Shown here piece after piece: positions 24,691 through 33,949 of a stretch of 64,000 bases of DNA. Positions within the stretch are counted from its first letter, which is position 1; each line of letters opens with the position of its first letter. Where the stretch lies: assembly GCA_944320725.1 (NCBI GenBank), contig CALUIM010000001.1, forward strand, positions 62,001 through 126,000. Direction: 5' to 3'. This DNA comes from an uncultured Coriobacteriaceae bacterium (GTDB taxonomy: Bacteria > Actinomycetota > Coriobacteriia > Coriobacteriales > Coriobacteriaceae). The notes under the pieces were generated by a model. That model searched no databases, had not been told where the DNA came from, and was given only the letters and a program-made list of their open reading frames with translations. Made by a program: the position numbers and the translations under genes.

Positions 24691-25632
24691 TTAGACCTCC
24701 TTGGAGGATGAATCGGACGAAGCGACAGCGTCTTTGGAATCTGGATTTGAACCTACGCCCTCCGGGGTATGAGCGGAAGACGATGACACAGGAACGGTTG
24801 TGGAAACCCGCGCCCCAGCAGCCCGCAGGCGATCAAGCGCCTCTTGGGCCGAGGCGCGCTGCGCCTGCGCATCCTGTTCCTCTAAGCGCGCCTTGAGCTC
24901 TTCGACCTCGGCCGCACGCGCATTGATGGCAAGCGCGATGCGCGTGAGCGCGAACGCCAGCAGCAGCATGCCAAAAAGCCCCAGCAAAAACGGGATGAGC
25001 ATCATGGGCGGCAGGCCGCTATCGGTTCGAAAGACCACCGGGTGGATGGAGCTCGGCACGAGGCGCGTGATAAGAAACGAGATGGGCGCATCCACAAAAG
25101 CCACGATGCAGAACACGGCCGAGAAACGCGCGCGGCGCTCGGGGTCCTCGATGGCATTGCGCAAAATGAAGTAGCCAATCACGAGCAGCGTGAGAATGAA
25201 ATACGTGGTGAGTCGCGGCTCCCACACCCACCAGACGCCCCACTCGAAGCACGTCCACAAATCGCCCGAGATCATCGTGGCGGCTACGAAGACCAGCGTG
25301 ACTTCCATGGCGGTCTTCGCGCGCACATCGAACATGCGCTTGCCCGTCATAAGCAACCGAATCGACCAGAACGCCGCAAACGCCATCACCGCAAATGATG
25401 ACACGGCCACCGGAACGTGCAGGTAGAAAATTTTCTGGCTGAGCAGCAGCTTGGTGGTTACCTGCTGGCCCGCGATCACAACCGGCTCGGAGAGCTCGGC
25501 TCCCTGCACGAGCGGCGCGAGCGTGAAGGTCCACACCACGCCAGCAATCACGAGCGCCACGCCCAGCACAAGCGCCACGGGCACCAGCGCGTCAAGCGCG
25601 CATCGGTTCGCCTTGTACGTCACGTGCGTCAC
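24691..25632 (-). CDS. ccmC: Heme exporter subunit CcmC with a tRNA-derived C-terminal segment
   Basis: Presents heme to CcmE during cytochrome c maturation. The tryptophan-rich heme-handling motif WGVWWVWEPRLTT is present, with flanking His residues in FYLHVPVA and SSIHPVVF. Six helices fill residues 1 to about 235. The remaining 80 residues form a cytoplasmic tail: a Glu/Ala/Arg helix and then a Ser-rich end. Within the tail, bases 24743-24774 (about residues 287-296, reading AHTPEGVGSNP) match 24312-24343 of the initiator tRNA gene at 30 of 32 positions in the same orientation. Start codon at 25630-25632 after AAAGGCAAGGTGAC. Confidence 0.92.
   Translation of the reverse strand: MTHVTYKANRCALDALVPVALVLGVALVIAGVVWTFTLAPLVQGAELSEPVVIAGQQVTTKLLLSQKIFYLHVPVAVSSFAVMAFAAFWSIRLLMTGKRMFDVRAKTAMEVTLVFVAATMISGDLWTCFEWGVWWVWEPRLTTYFILTLLVIGYFILRNAIEDPERRARFSAVFCIVAFVDAPISFLITRLVPSSIHPVVFRTDSGLPPMMLIPFLLGLFGMLLLAFALTRIALAINARAAEVEELKARLEEQDAQAQRASAQEALDRLRAAGARVSTTVPVSSSSAHTPEGVGSNPDSKDAVASSDSSSKEV
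24743..24774 (-). repeat. 32-base tRNA-fMet fragment inside ccmC
   Basis: Matches the anticodon-loop to T-loop portion of the initiator tRNA (24312-24343) with two mismatches and the same orientation, 430 bases upstream of the tRNA gene. It includes GGTTCAAATCC. It lies in frame within the variable C-terminal tail of CcmC. Confidence 0.85.
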
Positions 25633-25717
25633 CTTGCCTTTTCAAAGATATCTCAACGCAACAAGGGTAAGTGTATACGAACGCGCGCATCATGGTGCGG
25701 CGCATTTAGACGGTCCG

Positions 25718-26446
25718 CTACCCTTCAACGGCAAACTCGTAGAGGCCCCATGCCGCCGCAATCATGATGACGTCGTATGCCACAGCAACCGCGAGCGAGG
25801 TCCAAAACGTCCCAAACGTCCCTTCAACGCCCATAAACGCCACGCTACACGCAGAAACGCAGGCATAGAGCAGCGGGAAGATCACCGGGATAAGCAAAAT
25901 GGCCAGCAGCACGTCGCGACCACGCGTGTCGATGGTCATGGTAGAAAGCAGCGTACCCACGCCCGCCACACCCACCGTGCCCATCACAAGCGGCAGCACG
26001 ATCATGGGCGTCGTGGACGCCAGCTCGGCACCCGAGAGGAAGAACACGAAAAACAGCGGCACGCAGATGAGCTCGACTACGGTGAGAAAGATGAGATTCG
26101 AGGTTGCCTTGGCCAAAAAGATCACAGCGCGATCGACGGGTGCGAGCAAGATGCCCTCAAGGCAGCCCGATTCCGTTTCGTGCGCGAAGCTGCGGTTGAG
26201 GCCGAGCAGGCTGGTAAACACGATGAGCGCCCAGAGCATGCCGCCGGCAAATGCCACCACCTGAACGCGGTCCCCCACCTGAGAGAGCGCGGCGCCGTAC
26301 ACGGTAAGCACGAGCAGTGCATACACCACCATGGAGGTGAGCATCTCGCGCGTGCGAAGCTCTTGGCGGAGATCCTTGGTAAGCAGCGCACGATACTGCG
26401 CAAACTTCGAGGGGCGCTTACCAGCGTTGCTAGAACGGGCAGCCAT
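25718..26446 (-). CDS. ccmB: Heme exporter subunit CcmB
   Basis: Membrane partner of the CcmA ATPase. 242 residues with six helices; TKDLRQELRTREMLTSMVVYALLVLTV and FAHETESGCLEGILLAPVDRA are the CcmB hallmarks (the family usually reads KDLxxExRxRE and ExExGTLExLLxxPxxR). Start ATG at 26444-26446, one base after the ccmA stop codon. The open frame extends upstream within ccmA, but that part is the overlap frame. An 85-base gap separates it from ccmC. Confidence 0.93.
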   Translation of the reverse strand: MAARSSNAGKRPSKFAQYRALLTKDLRQELRTREMLTSMVVYALLVLTVYGAALSQVGDRVQVVAFAGGMLWALIVFTSLLGLNRSFAHETESGCLEGILLAPVDRAVIFLAKATSNLIFLTVVELICVPLFFVFFLSGAELASTTPMIVLPLVMGTVGVAGVGTLLSTMTIDTRGRDVLLAILLIPVIFPLLYACVSACSVAFMGVEGTFGTFWTSLAVAVAYDVIMIAAAWGLYEFAVEG

Positions 26447-26447
26447 G

Positions 26448-27188
26448 CTACGCCACCCCCAATCCCACGGTTGCGAGATAGAGCTCGCGGAAGGCCTCGC
26501 GGTCGATACCGGCCTTCTCGCCGGCAAACACCGCCTGCCCGCGCGCCATGATGAGCGCATGCGTCATCCAGGAAAAACCCTTGTCAAGATCGTGGCTCAC
26601 CATGATGAACGTGCGCTGGGGATTCTGCTCGCGCACCCGCCCCAGCAGCTCGTCGGTCAAATCGACCGCATGCGGATCCAAGCCGGAATACGGTTCGTCG
26701 AGCAAGATGAGGTCGGGATCGCTCACGAGCGATCGAGCAATGGAAAGGCGCTGCTGCATGCCGCGCGAATAGGTGCGCACCGCATCGTTGCGGCGATGGT
26801 CGAGCTCAACCAGGCGCAGCAGCTCGTCGATGCGCGCGCGATTGGGTTCTCCCTCATACAGCGACGAGAAGAACTCGAGGTTCTCCTGGGCAGAAAGGTC
26901 ACCATAGAGCATCGAGCGGTGACTGATAAGCCCGATGCGCGGACGCAGTCGCTCGGGCTCCTCGAGGGCGTTCACGCCCAGGATGCTGAGTGAGCCGCGC
27001 GTTGGCCGTGAGAGCAATGCCAGCGCGCGCAGTAGCGTGGTCTTACCGGCGCCGTTGGGCCCGAAAATCGACAGGAAGGCTCCGCGCGGCACCGTGAGCT
27101 CGAGATTGTCGAGTGCGCGGCGCAGCCCGAACTGCTTGATGAGGCCATGTGCCTCGACAGCATATCCTCCCTGCTCGGACGGCATCAT
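26448..27188 (-). CDS. ccmA: Heme exporter ATP-binding protein CcmA
   Basis: ABC ATPase that releases holo-CcmE from CcmC. Walker A GPNGAGKTTLLR near residue 40, the signature YSRGMQQRLSIARSL, Walker B LILLDEPYSGLD and the switch His in MVSHDLDKG are intact. 246 residues. The ATG (27186-27188) overlaps the ccmF stop codon in ATGA, so translation is coupled. Assigned to CcmA rather than another ABC ATPase by its position between ccmF and ccmB. Confidence 0.93.
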   Translation of the reverse strand: MMPSEQGGYAVEAHGLIKQFGLRRALDNLELTVPRGAFLSIFGPNGAGKTTLLRALALLSRPTRGSLSILGVNALEEPERLRPRIGLISHRSMLYGDLSAQENLEFFSSLYEGEPNRARIDELLRLVELDHRRNDAVRTYSRGMQQRLSIARSLVSDPDLILLDEPYSGLDPHAVDLTDELLGRVREQNPQRTFIMVSHDLDKGFSWMTHALIMARGQAVFAGEKAGIDREAFRELYLATVGLGVA

Positions 27189-29314
27189 CGCACCTCGCCC
27201 CTTGCGTCGGCAGCCAGCAGCGGTGTGGCACGGCGCGGGGCGAACGCCAGCACGATGCCCACCACGGTGATGACGCCGCCGACCCACAACACCGAGATGA
27301 GCGGGTTGATTTTCACACTCAGCGAGAGCGAACCATCGGCATTGAGCCCCTGGAACGCCACGAACAGGTCTTCCGAGGGGAAGCTCAGCACGCTTGCATG
27401 CAATGTCTGCTGCTGCGTGGACGCCGAAACCTCGACCGACGGACTCAACGCGCCCAACCATTCATCATCCGAGGAGCCCGCGCGCGCGATCTCGAGATCG
27501 ACCGTCATGATGCGATCGTCCTGCTCGTCGAAGGTGTCCTCCGCGCCGGCGAAGGTGATGCTGTAGCCGGCCACCTGCGCCGACGAACCCGCCTCGTTGG
27601 TCAGCGAGACCGTCTCTTCATGCACGAACATGCCCGAGCCAACCAGGCCCACAAGCACCACCGCGCACCCCAGATGCGTGAGATAGCCACCCGCCTGGGC
27701 CGGCGAGTGCCGGAACAGATTGAATGCAGCAACCAGCGGATTTTCACCGCGGTTCTTCATGCGGCCGCGCACCCCGCGCGCCAGCAGGTACGCCGACGTG
27801 GCCAGCAGCAGCGACGCCGCCAAGAACGACACGACAGCGACACCGAAGTAGTACCAGCTGGGACCCTGCTCGGCAAGCGCCGCGGCAGCATCTCCGCCGG
27901 CGGCCATCACGCCCTCGTAATCGGGCACGAGGCGCAGCACGAAAAACACCATGAGCGCCGCGAACATCATGGCGCCCAAGATGGCCGGCACGCGGAAGTT
28001 GCGCGCGAAGGCCTCGCCCTCGGTTTTGCGCCATCCAAGCAGCGGGCAGACCGCCATGAGCAGGCCAAACAGCGCCGTCGCAGGACGGGCTACGGCGTTG
28101 TACACACCCGCCGAGACCGCCTGGCCGCCCAGCGGCATCCATGTGGGCAGCGCACTCGATACCGTGAGGTACGCCACGAGCACCGCACCCACGATGCACA
28201 CGAGGTTGGTGAGGTAATACGATCCGCTCTTCGACGCGAGCGACTCGATCTCGTCCGCATCGTCGAGCGCGCCGTGACGATAGATGAGCAAGATGAGAAA
28301 GGCCAGCGCTGCCGCGACCATAATGCCTAAGAAGAAGTAGGTGGACACGGGATCCTCGGCAAACGCATGCACCGACTGCACCAAGCCGGAACGCGTGATA
28401 AACGTTCCCAGCACCACGAAGATAAACGTGATGGTGGCGGCGAACATGCTCCAGCGCTTGAAGCAGCCGCGCTTGCGGTACATCGTGAAGCTGTGGATCA
28501 TGGCAACCGCGGTAAGCCAGCTCATGAGGCTCGCGTTCTCCACGGCGTCCCAAGCCCAGAAGCCGCCCCAGCCCAGCACCACATAGGCCCACACGGCACC
28601 AAGCCCCATGCCAATGGTGAGGAAAATGAAGCTGAACACCGCGATGCGATCGACAAGCTCGATCCAACGCGCGGAGAAATCGCCCACCACGAGCGACGCG
28701 ATGGCGTAGGCAAACGGGATGGTGCACCCCGCATAGCCAATGAAGGTCGCCGGCGGATGAAGCACCATGGCCCAATGCAGCAACAGCGGGTTCATGCCGG
28801 CCGAAAGCCCTTCGACAAGCGTGCCGTCGGCGTTGAGATACTCGGCGGCAGTGGGCAGGAAGGGATTGTTTGAATCGGACAGGACGAGCGTCGCAGCGAA
28901 GAGCGCCACAACGATCTGCGCCACCGCCAAGGCGACGCTTGAAAGGTCATCGGTTACGCGCAGACGGCGCCACGCGACCACGCCGGAGAACAGCGCGATA
29001 AGCCATGTCCAGAACAGCAGTGACCCCTGGCGGCCGGCCCAAACGCCTGCAACCTGATAGAGCACCTTAAGCGGGCTCGACGTTTGCGGGAAATTGGACA
29101 CCACATAGGCGAGCGTGTAGTTCTCCGTGAGAAAGCACACGAGAATGATGACGATACCTGCAGTGAGTGCGATAAGGCAGGCGAAGGTGCCCAGATAACC
29201 CGCATTTACCAAACCCTCGCGGCGCACTTTAACACCTACGAGCAAACATGCCGCCGACGCAAGCGCCACCACCAGCGCGATCACCGTTAGCGCGTTTCCC
29301 AACATGGACATCAT
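27185..29314 (-). CDS. ccmF: Cytochrome c heme lyase subunit CcmF
   Basis: Ligates heme from holo-CcmE to apocytochrome c. A 709-residue membrane protein with the WWD-type heme motif WGGFWAWDAVENASLMSW and flanking His residues (LHWAMVLHPPATFIGY). The N-terminal part has many helices; the C-terminal part, about residues 560-660, is an extracytoplasmic domain before a last helix. No separate ccmH or ccmG gene is in the cluster, so the apocytochrome-reducing partners are elsewhere or absent. Start ATG at 29312-29314 behind AAGGA; the second Met at 29309-29311 is equally possible. Confidence 0.95.
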   Translation of the reverse strand: MMSMLGNALTVIALVVALASAACLLVGVKVRREGLVNAGYLGTFACLIALTAGIVIILVCFLTENYTLAYVVSNFPQTSSPLKVLYQVAGVWAGRQGSLLFWTWLIALFSGVVAWRRLRVTDDLSSVALAVAQIVVALFAATLVLSDSNNPFLPTAAEYLNADGTLVEGLSAGMNPLLLHWAMVLHPPATFIGYAGCTIPFAYAIASLVVGDFSARWIELVDRIAVFSFIFLTIGMGLGAVWAYVVLGWGGFWAWDAVENASLMSWLTAVAMIHSFTMYRKRGCFKRWSMFAATITFIFVVLGTFITRSGLVQSVHAFAEDPVSTYFFLGIMVAAALAFLILLIYRHGALDDADEIESLASKSGSYYLTNLVCIVGAVLVAYLTVSSALPTWMPLGGQAVSAGVYNAVARPATALFGLLMAVCPLLGWRKTEGEAFARNFRVPAILGAMMFAALMVFFVLRLVPDYEGVMAAGGDAAAALAEQGPSWYYFGVAVVSFLAASLLLATSAYLLARGVRGRMKNRGENPLVAAFNLFRHSPAQAGGYLTHLGCAVVLVGLVGSGMFVHEETVSLTNEAGSSAQVAGYSITFAGAEDTFDEQDDRIMTVDLEIARAGSSDDEWLGALSPSVEVSASTQQQTLHASVLSFPSEDLFVAFQGLNADGSLSLSVKINPLISVLWVGGVITVVGIVLAFAPRRATPLLAADARGEVR

Positions 29315-29329
29315 ATGAGCGTTTCCTTG

Positions 29330-29998
29330 CTACTCGCTTACGTTCTCATCGATTGCGGGCTGCTCGGTGGCCACGAAGGTGCCGCTCTCGTCGAGGTGGC
29401 CCGAGATCACCACGGCACACCCATCGACAACCGCCTCGTCCATGCCGCCGTCCCACACGACGTTCACGCTCGCGCCCTGCGACTCGATGGTGAAGCGGTA
29501 ATCGGCGTCGGCGGTATTGATGTCACCGCGCACGTATCCGCACACCTTGGTATCGGTTCCCACCATGGAATCCGCCTGGTCGAGCAGGCCCTGCACCGTG
29601 AGCGACCCTTCGGCGCTCTCGTACTTCGAGGGGCACTTGGTCACGAGCTCGGTTGCGGCAAGCTCGCCGTCATCCATCGTGCCGGTGCAGATGGCAACCA
29701 CGCCGGTGCCGAAGGTGGCCGGCAGCGCACCATCGTAAGAAACCGCAAGCGTCTGCGAACCGTCGCCGTCTTCCGGCTGGATCTCGAACAGCGCGGTCGA
29801 GCCGTCGCTCGAAAGCGAATCGGCAACCACCGAACCGGACACCTGCACCTTTTTGCCTTGATAGTCACCACTCAGCACGTCGGCAATTGAGAGCGAGGAC
29901 GCCGCCCCGCCTGAGCCGGCAATGGCCACGATCACAAGCATCGCGATCACCACGATGCCACCTACAACCACCAAGCGGCGTTTTGCAGCCTTATTCAT
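29330..29998 (-). CDS. ccmE: Heme chaperone CcmE, Cys type (CxxxY), with a second domain
   Basis: Carries heme from CcmC to CcmF on the outer face of the membrane. One N-terminal anchor helix (about 9-28) precedes an OB-fold domain. The heme-attachment site reads KCPSKYE (Cys122, Tyr126), the CxxxY form known from archaea and Desulfovibrio (System I*), in place of the HxxxY form of E. coli. About 95 residues follow (130-222) that look like a second OB-like domain (LTVQGLLDQADSMVGTDTKVCGYVRGD); classical CcmE ends soon after the heme site. The ATG at 29996-29998 has GGAG 7 bases upstream; the ATG two codons earlier is too close to it. First gene of the ccm operon. Confidence 0.9.
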   Translation of the reverse strand: MNKAAKRRLVVVGGIVVIAMLVIVAIAGSGGAASSLSIADVLSGDYQGKKVQVSGSVVADSLSSDGSTALFEIQPEDGDGSQTLAVSYDGALPATFGTGVVAICTGTMDDGELAATELVTKCPSKYESAEGSLTVQGLLDQADSMVGTDTKVCGYVRGDINTADADYRFTIESQGASVNVVWDGGMDEAVVDGCAVVISGHLDESGTFVATEQPAIDENVSE

Positions 29999-30123
29999 GC
30001 GCATACTCCAGACGCGTCATCGGCAAAGAACACGAGTAAGTATACAATGAGCGCACAGAACGGGTTCCGGACACACAAATTGCGAACTCGCCACCGCCGC
30101 ACGGTACAAGGGAGGGCCACGAT

Positions 30124-30897
30124 ATGCTGCTCGCCGTAGACATGGGCAATACGCAGACCGCACTCGGCCTGTTTGACGAGGGGACGCTCGTCCACTCGTG
30201 GCGCATGCCAACCGATCGTTCGTTTACCGCCGACGAGCTGCATGTTCGCCTGCACGGATACTTCCGCATGTACGATATGCAGCTTGATTGCGTGGATGCG
30301 ATCGCGTTCGCGGGCGTGGTGCCGCAGCTCAGCCGCGAGTGGCGCGCCGTTGCCAAGCGCTTGGGCGCACACGCCGTGGTGATTGGCGAGGCAACCTTCG
30401 CGGTTACCAAGATCGACGCGCCCAACCCTGCCGAAGTGGGTGCAGACCGCATTGCGAACGCGGTGGCGGCGGAAACGTTCTACGGCACGCCGTCAATCGT
30501 TGTTGATTTTGGCACCGCGACCAACATCGATGTCATCAACGAGCGTGGCGCCTATATCGGCGGCGCCATCGCGCCGGGCATCCGCATCTCCATGGACGCG
30601 CTCACTGCGCGCGCCGCCAAGCTCTCGAGCGTTCCACTCGAAGCGCCCGCGCACGACATCGGCCGCACGACGGTCGAGGCGGTCCAGGTGGGTGCGGTGG
30701 TTGGTGCCGCCGCGATGGCCGAAGGGCTCGTTGCGCGCATCAAGGCCGAGCTTGGCGCCGCTGATGCCCGCGTCATCGCCACAGGCGGCCTTGCATCGGT
30801 GGTTGCCGATGCAACCGATGCATTCGATGTTGTCGACAAGCAGCTCACGCTCAAGGGCATCTGCGAGATCTATCGCCGCATGACTGCCGGCGCGTAG
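30124..30897 (+). CDS. coaX: Type III pantothenate kinase
   Basis: First step of coenzyme A synthesis. The 257-residue CoaX has the ATP-binding MLLAVDMGNTQTALGLFD at the start, the catalytic-region PNPAEVGADRIANAVAA (GADR), and DFGTATNIDVIN plus GGAIAPGIRISMDAL. All are diagnostic for type III, which differs from CoaA. ATG after AAGGGAGGGCCACGAT. It ends 6 bases before the convergent birA gene, an arrangement often seen with birA in other bacteria. Confidence 0.96.
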   Translation: MLLAVDMGNTQTALGLFDEGTLVHSWRMPTDRSFTADELHVRLHGYFRMYDMQLDCVDAIAFAGVVPQLSREWRAVAKRLGAHAVVIGEATFAVTKIDAPNPAEVGADRIANAVAAETFYGTPSIVVDFGTATNIDVINERGAYIGGAIAPGIRISMDALTARAAKLSSVPLEAPAHDIGRTTVEAVQVGAVVGAAAMAEGLVARIKAELGAADARVIATGGLASVVADATDAFDVVDKQLTLKGICEIYRRMTAGA

Positions 30898-30903
30898 CGC
30901 CTC

Positions 30904-31875
30904 TTATACCTCGCGCAGGCTCACTGCCTCGGCGGCAAACGTTTGCTCCTCGCCTGAGCCGAGCTTCACCGTGGCGCGACCCCAGGCATCGACGCCTGTG
31001 AAGTAGCCAGCCGCAGCAGGCGTGCCGTTGGGCCACAGCACCATGACCGGATGGCCCAACATCGGCAGGTTATCGGCATATGAGGAAAGGATGGGCGCCA
31101 GAGGACCGGCCGTGCCCAGCCCCATCGCGATGGCGCGCTGCCAGCGGTTGACGCGCGCGAGCACCGCCGTGCGCAGGCGCTCGGCAATCTCGGCAGACGA
31201 CGGTATGGTGGCACCTTCGGGCAGGGCCTCGACAAGCGAAATGGGATCGAGCGACGGGATACCCGGACCGCTCGAATCACGCTGCGCGCGGCGGACAGAC
31301 TCCACCGCCTCGATGGCCGCCTGGATCTCGGGCGGAATCGACGTGCTCCCCGCCGGCGCGATATTGAGACCGATACCGGCAACAGCAAAGGCGCCCTCAG
31401 ACGACGAGCGGGCTTCGACCAAAATGCCCACGAGCTTGCGGTTGAAATGCGAGCTGTTGGGCGTGGCGATGGAGCGCGGCATCGAGACGATGTCGTTGGG
31501 CCATTTCACACCCACGCGGCCCGAAAGCCCCAAGTCCTCAAGGGCGTCGAGCACGCCCAGGCTCGTTACCGCCGGAAGCCCCATGAGCATCTGCATGGGA
31601 ACCTTGGGACGCAGCACAATCGAAAGATACAAACCGCCCTTGGGCGAATGCCACGAATGACCGCGGCGGCCACGACCTGCGGTCTGGATGTCGGCGCGTA
31701 CGGTCCATCCATGCTCGGCACCCGCACGCGCCGCCTCGACAGCCAGATCGTTGGTCGAGGGCGCCACGTCGAGTGCGATCATGGCAGAGCCGGACAGATC
31801 GGTGGTTTCGAAGTCGAGCATGTGGGTCACCTCGCCTAACAACCGCGCAAGCCGGCGCGGCGGAGAAAGCTGCAT
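30904..31875 (-). CDS. birA: Biotin-protein ligase, without DNA-binding domain
   Basis: Attaches biotin to carrier proteins. Motifs GRGRRGHSWHSPKGGLYLS (biotinyl-AMP loop) and VKWPNDIV are present, with the Lys in RKLVGILVEA. The N-terminal winged helix of E. coli BirA is missing, so this is a group I enzyme that does not repress transcription itself. About 70 residues between roughly 175 and 245 are more than usual, Ser/Pro/Glu rich. The ATG at 31873-31875 has a GGAGG 11 bases upstream. The open frame extends upstream by a few codons without a better start. Confidence 0.9.
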   Translation of the reverse strand: MQLSPPRRLARLLGEVTHMLDFETTDLSGSAMIALDVAPSTNDLAVEAARAGAEHGWTVRADIQTAGRGRRGHSWHSPKGGLYLSIVLRPKVPMQMLMGLPAVTSLGVLDALEDLGLSGRVGVKWPNDIVSMPRSIATPNSSHFNRKLVGILVEARSSSEGAFAVAGIGLNIAPAGSTSIPPEIQAAIEAVESVRRAQRDSSGPGIPSLDPISLVEALPEGATIPSSAEIAERLRTAVLARVNRWQRAIAMGLGTAGPLAPILSSYADNLPMLGHPVMVLWPNGTPAAAGYFTGVDAWGRATVKLGSGEEQTFAAEAVSLREV

Positions 31876-31993
31876 GCATCCAGTTTCCTCCGGCGGACGC
31901 ACTGTGCAGGCGCGCTTCGGTAAAGGGCGCGAGCTTCTCGGTGACCGTGGGCGGTTGCAGCGTGCGCGCTCGCACGCCGCGCCGTCATGCGAG

Positions 31994-33709
31994 TTACAGC
32001 GAGCCCAGCTCTCCCACGATATGGCCCACGCGATCCTCTGGCTCGAGCACGTTCAGGCCTTCATAGCGGAAGAAGCGTGCCGGGTCGTGCATGAGGTCTT
32101 CAAGCGGCACGAGCACAAAGTCGCGTTCACCGAGCTTGGGATGCGGCAGACGCAGCTTGTTGCCACCATGGATCTCGCCATCCATCCACAACAGGTCGCA
32201 GTCGATCACGCGCGGCCCGTTGGCCTTGGCGCTCTTGGTGCGGTTGCGGCCCAGGCGGTTTTCGACGGCGAGCAGCTCGTCGAGCAACACAAGCGGAGCC
32301 AGCTCGGTTTTAATTTCGATCACAGCGTTGGCGAAGGCGTCCTGCCGCAGCTCGTAGGCGGGCTCGCTCTCGTAGATGCGTGAGCAGGACGACACGCAGG
32401 TAAGCGGAATCTCGGCAATGAGGTCGCGCGCAGCGCGGATGTTGTCCAGACGCTTGCCCATATTCGAGCCGAGTGCCACGAACGCGCGGCGCGGCTGCGG
32501 GCGCGCAACGGCCCAGTAGCCATTCAGGAACTGCGCGAACCCGGCGACATCGTGCACGCGCACGATGTTCGCGCCGTGCTCGATGGCCCCTAGGCACACG
32601 CCGAAGGTCGCGGCATCGCGCGCCGCGGGATCCTCGACACCCGAAACCGTGCCCACGAAGCGCTTACGCGACACGGCGCACACGAGCGGATAGCCCAGCG
32701 ACGCCATCTTGGCGGTCTCGCGCTGGATAATAACGTCCTCATTGGCCGACTTGCCAAAACCCGCGCCCGGATCGATGCAGATGCGATCGCGCTCGACGCC
32801 TGCGTGAATGAGCGAGCGAGCCTGATCGGAGAGGAAGCCCATGACGCGCCGCATGATAGGCGCAGAATCGGGCAAGGTGAAACGACGAAGCTGCGAGGTG
32901 CTCACATACGCACCCTCGCGCTTGTTCGCGCGGCGCATGATGGCAGCGAGCTCGTCGTTGGTGGGGATGGTGTCGGCGCTCGTTGCCTGGGACTCGTCGG
33001 GCGCTGGGGTCGCGACGGCGTTCTTGGCCTCTTGCTCGGCCTTCTCTGCCTCTGCCTCCGGCGCATCGGAGCCATTCGGGACATCGGCAAAAGGCAAGGC
33101 AGGCTGCACCACGCCGCCGGCGAGCTTGCGCTCTCCCAACAAGTTGCTGCGACCAAGCCGGCCGCTGCGCGCCTTGCCTGCCGCCTCCTCGCGCGCACGC
33201 TCCGCCACGAACGCCGCAGCAGAAGTATCGAGCTGCACCGCGGTGTGCGCACGCGCGGGCTCGGTCAGCTCGCCCGCGTGCATGATGATTACGCCGCAGT
33301 TGTTACTCTTCACGAACTCCACCATCTTGGGATCGGTGAAGCCGGTGACATCGTTCACAATCGAGGCGCCCACGCGAACCGCCGCTTTTGCCACCTCGAC
33401 ATGGCGCGTGTCGATCGAGACCACCGCGCCGTGCTGCGCGAGCGCGCGCACCACAGGCAGCACGCGCTTGGCTTCTTCGTCGGCAGAAACCGGCGTGAAC
33501 CCGGGGCGCGTGGACTCGCCACCCACGTCGATGATATCGGCGCCGGCATCGAGCATGGCAAGACCGTGCTCGATCGCGTCATCCGGATCGAAGTTCTTGC
33601 CGCCGTCGCTAAACGAGTCGGGCGTGATGTTGAGCACGCCCATGATGCGCGGACGATCGAACGTGAGCGTATGCTTTCCGCAGCGCCAAGTCTTGGTATC
33701 GTGAGCCAT
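31994..33709 (-). CDS. folP-folK: Fused dihydropteroate synthase and HPPK, FolP-FolK, with a long loop insertion
   Basis: Two steps of folate synthesis in one 571-residue chain. Residues 20-400 are dihydropteroate synthase: IMGVLNITPDSFSDGG, GGESTRPGF, DTRHVEVAKAA, VNDVTG, DPGAGFGKS and SRKRFVG. Between IIMHAGE (142-148) and MGFLSDQARSLIHAG (290-304) lie about 135 residues, mostly low-complexity Ala/Glu/Ser, where usual enzymes have about 20. Residues 408-571 are the pyrophosphokinase with VALGSNMGKR, YESEP and RTKSAKANGPRVIDCDLL. Start at the ATG 33707-33709; an ATG two codons upstream directly abuts its AGG. In many bacteria folK follows folP as a separate gene. Confidence 0.93.
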   Translation of the reverse strand: MAHDTKTWRCGKHTLTFDRPRIMGVLNITPDSFSDGGKNFDPDDAIEHGLAMLDAGADIIDVGGESTRPGFTPVSADEEAKRVLPVVRALAQHGAVVSIDTRHVEVAKAAVRVGASIVNDVTGFTDPKMVEFVKSNNCGVIIMHAGELTEPARAHTAVQLDTSAAAFVAERAREEAAGKARSGRLGRSNLLGERKLAGGVVQPALPFADVPNGSDAPEAEAEKAEQEAKNAVATPAPDESQATSADTIPTNDELAAIMRRANKREGAYVSTSQLRRFTLPDSAPIMRRVMGFLSDQARSLIHAGVERDRICIDPGAGFGKSANEDVIIQRETAKMASLGYPLVCAVSRKRFVGTVSGVEDPAARDAATFGVCLGAIEHGANIVRVHDVAGFAQFLNGYWAVARPQPRRAFVALGSNMGKRLDNIRAARDLIAEIPLTCVSSCSRIYESEPAYELRQDAFANAVIEIKTELAPLVLLDELLAVENRLGRNRTKSAKANGPRVIDCDLLWMDGEIHGGNKLRLPHPKLGERDFVLVPLEDLMHDPARFFRYEGLNVLEPEDRVGHIVGELGSL

Positions 33710-33949
33710 GTGCATCCTATCCTTATGTCAGACGACGATTACGTGCGAGCGCACGCGCCCGCACGGTGAGCACCGCGTTGCGGTGCTCGCGCAATCGCCA
33801 GCCTCAAGCATTCGTTCTCTTATTGTATCCAGATACCCCGTGCACGCGCTCGCGCCCGCGCGACATCGCAGGAAATCAAGAGCCGCAGCCAAGCGAACGC
33901 TTCTCGCAGCACTTCACCTCAACTTTTTTCTCCCAAGCGAGGTCATTTA

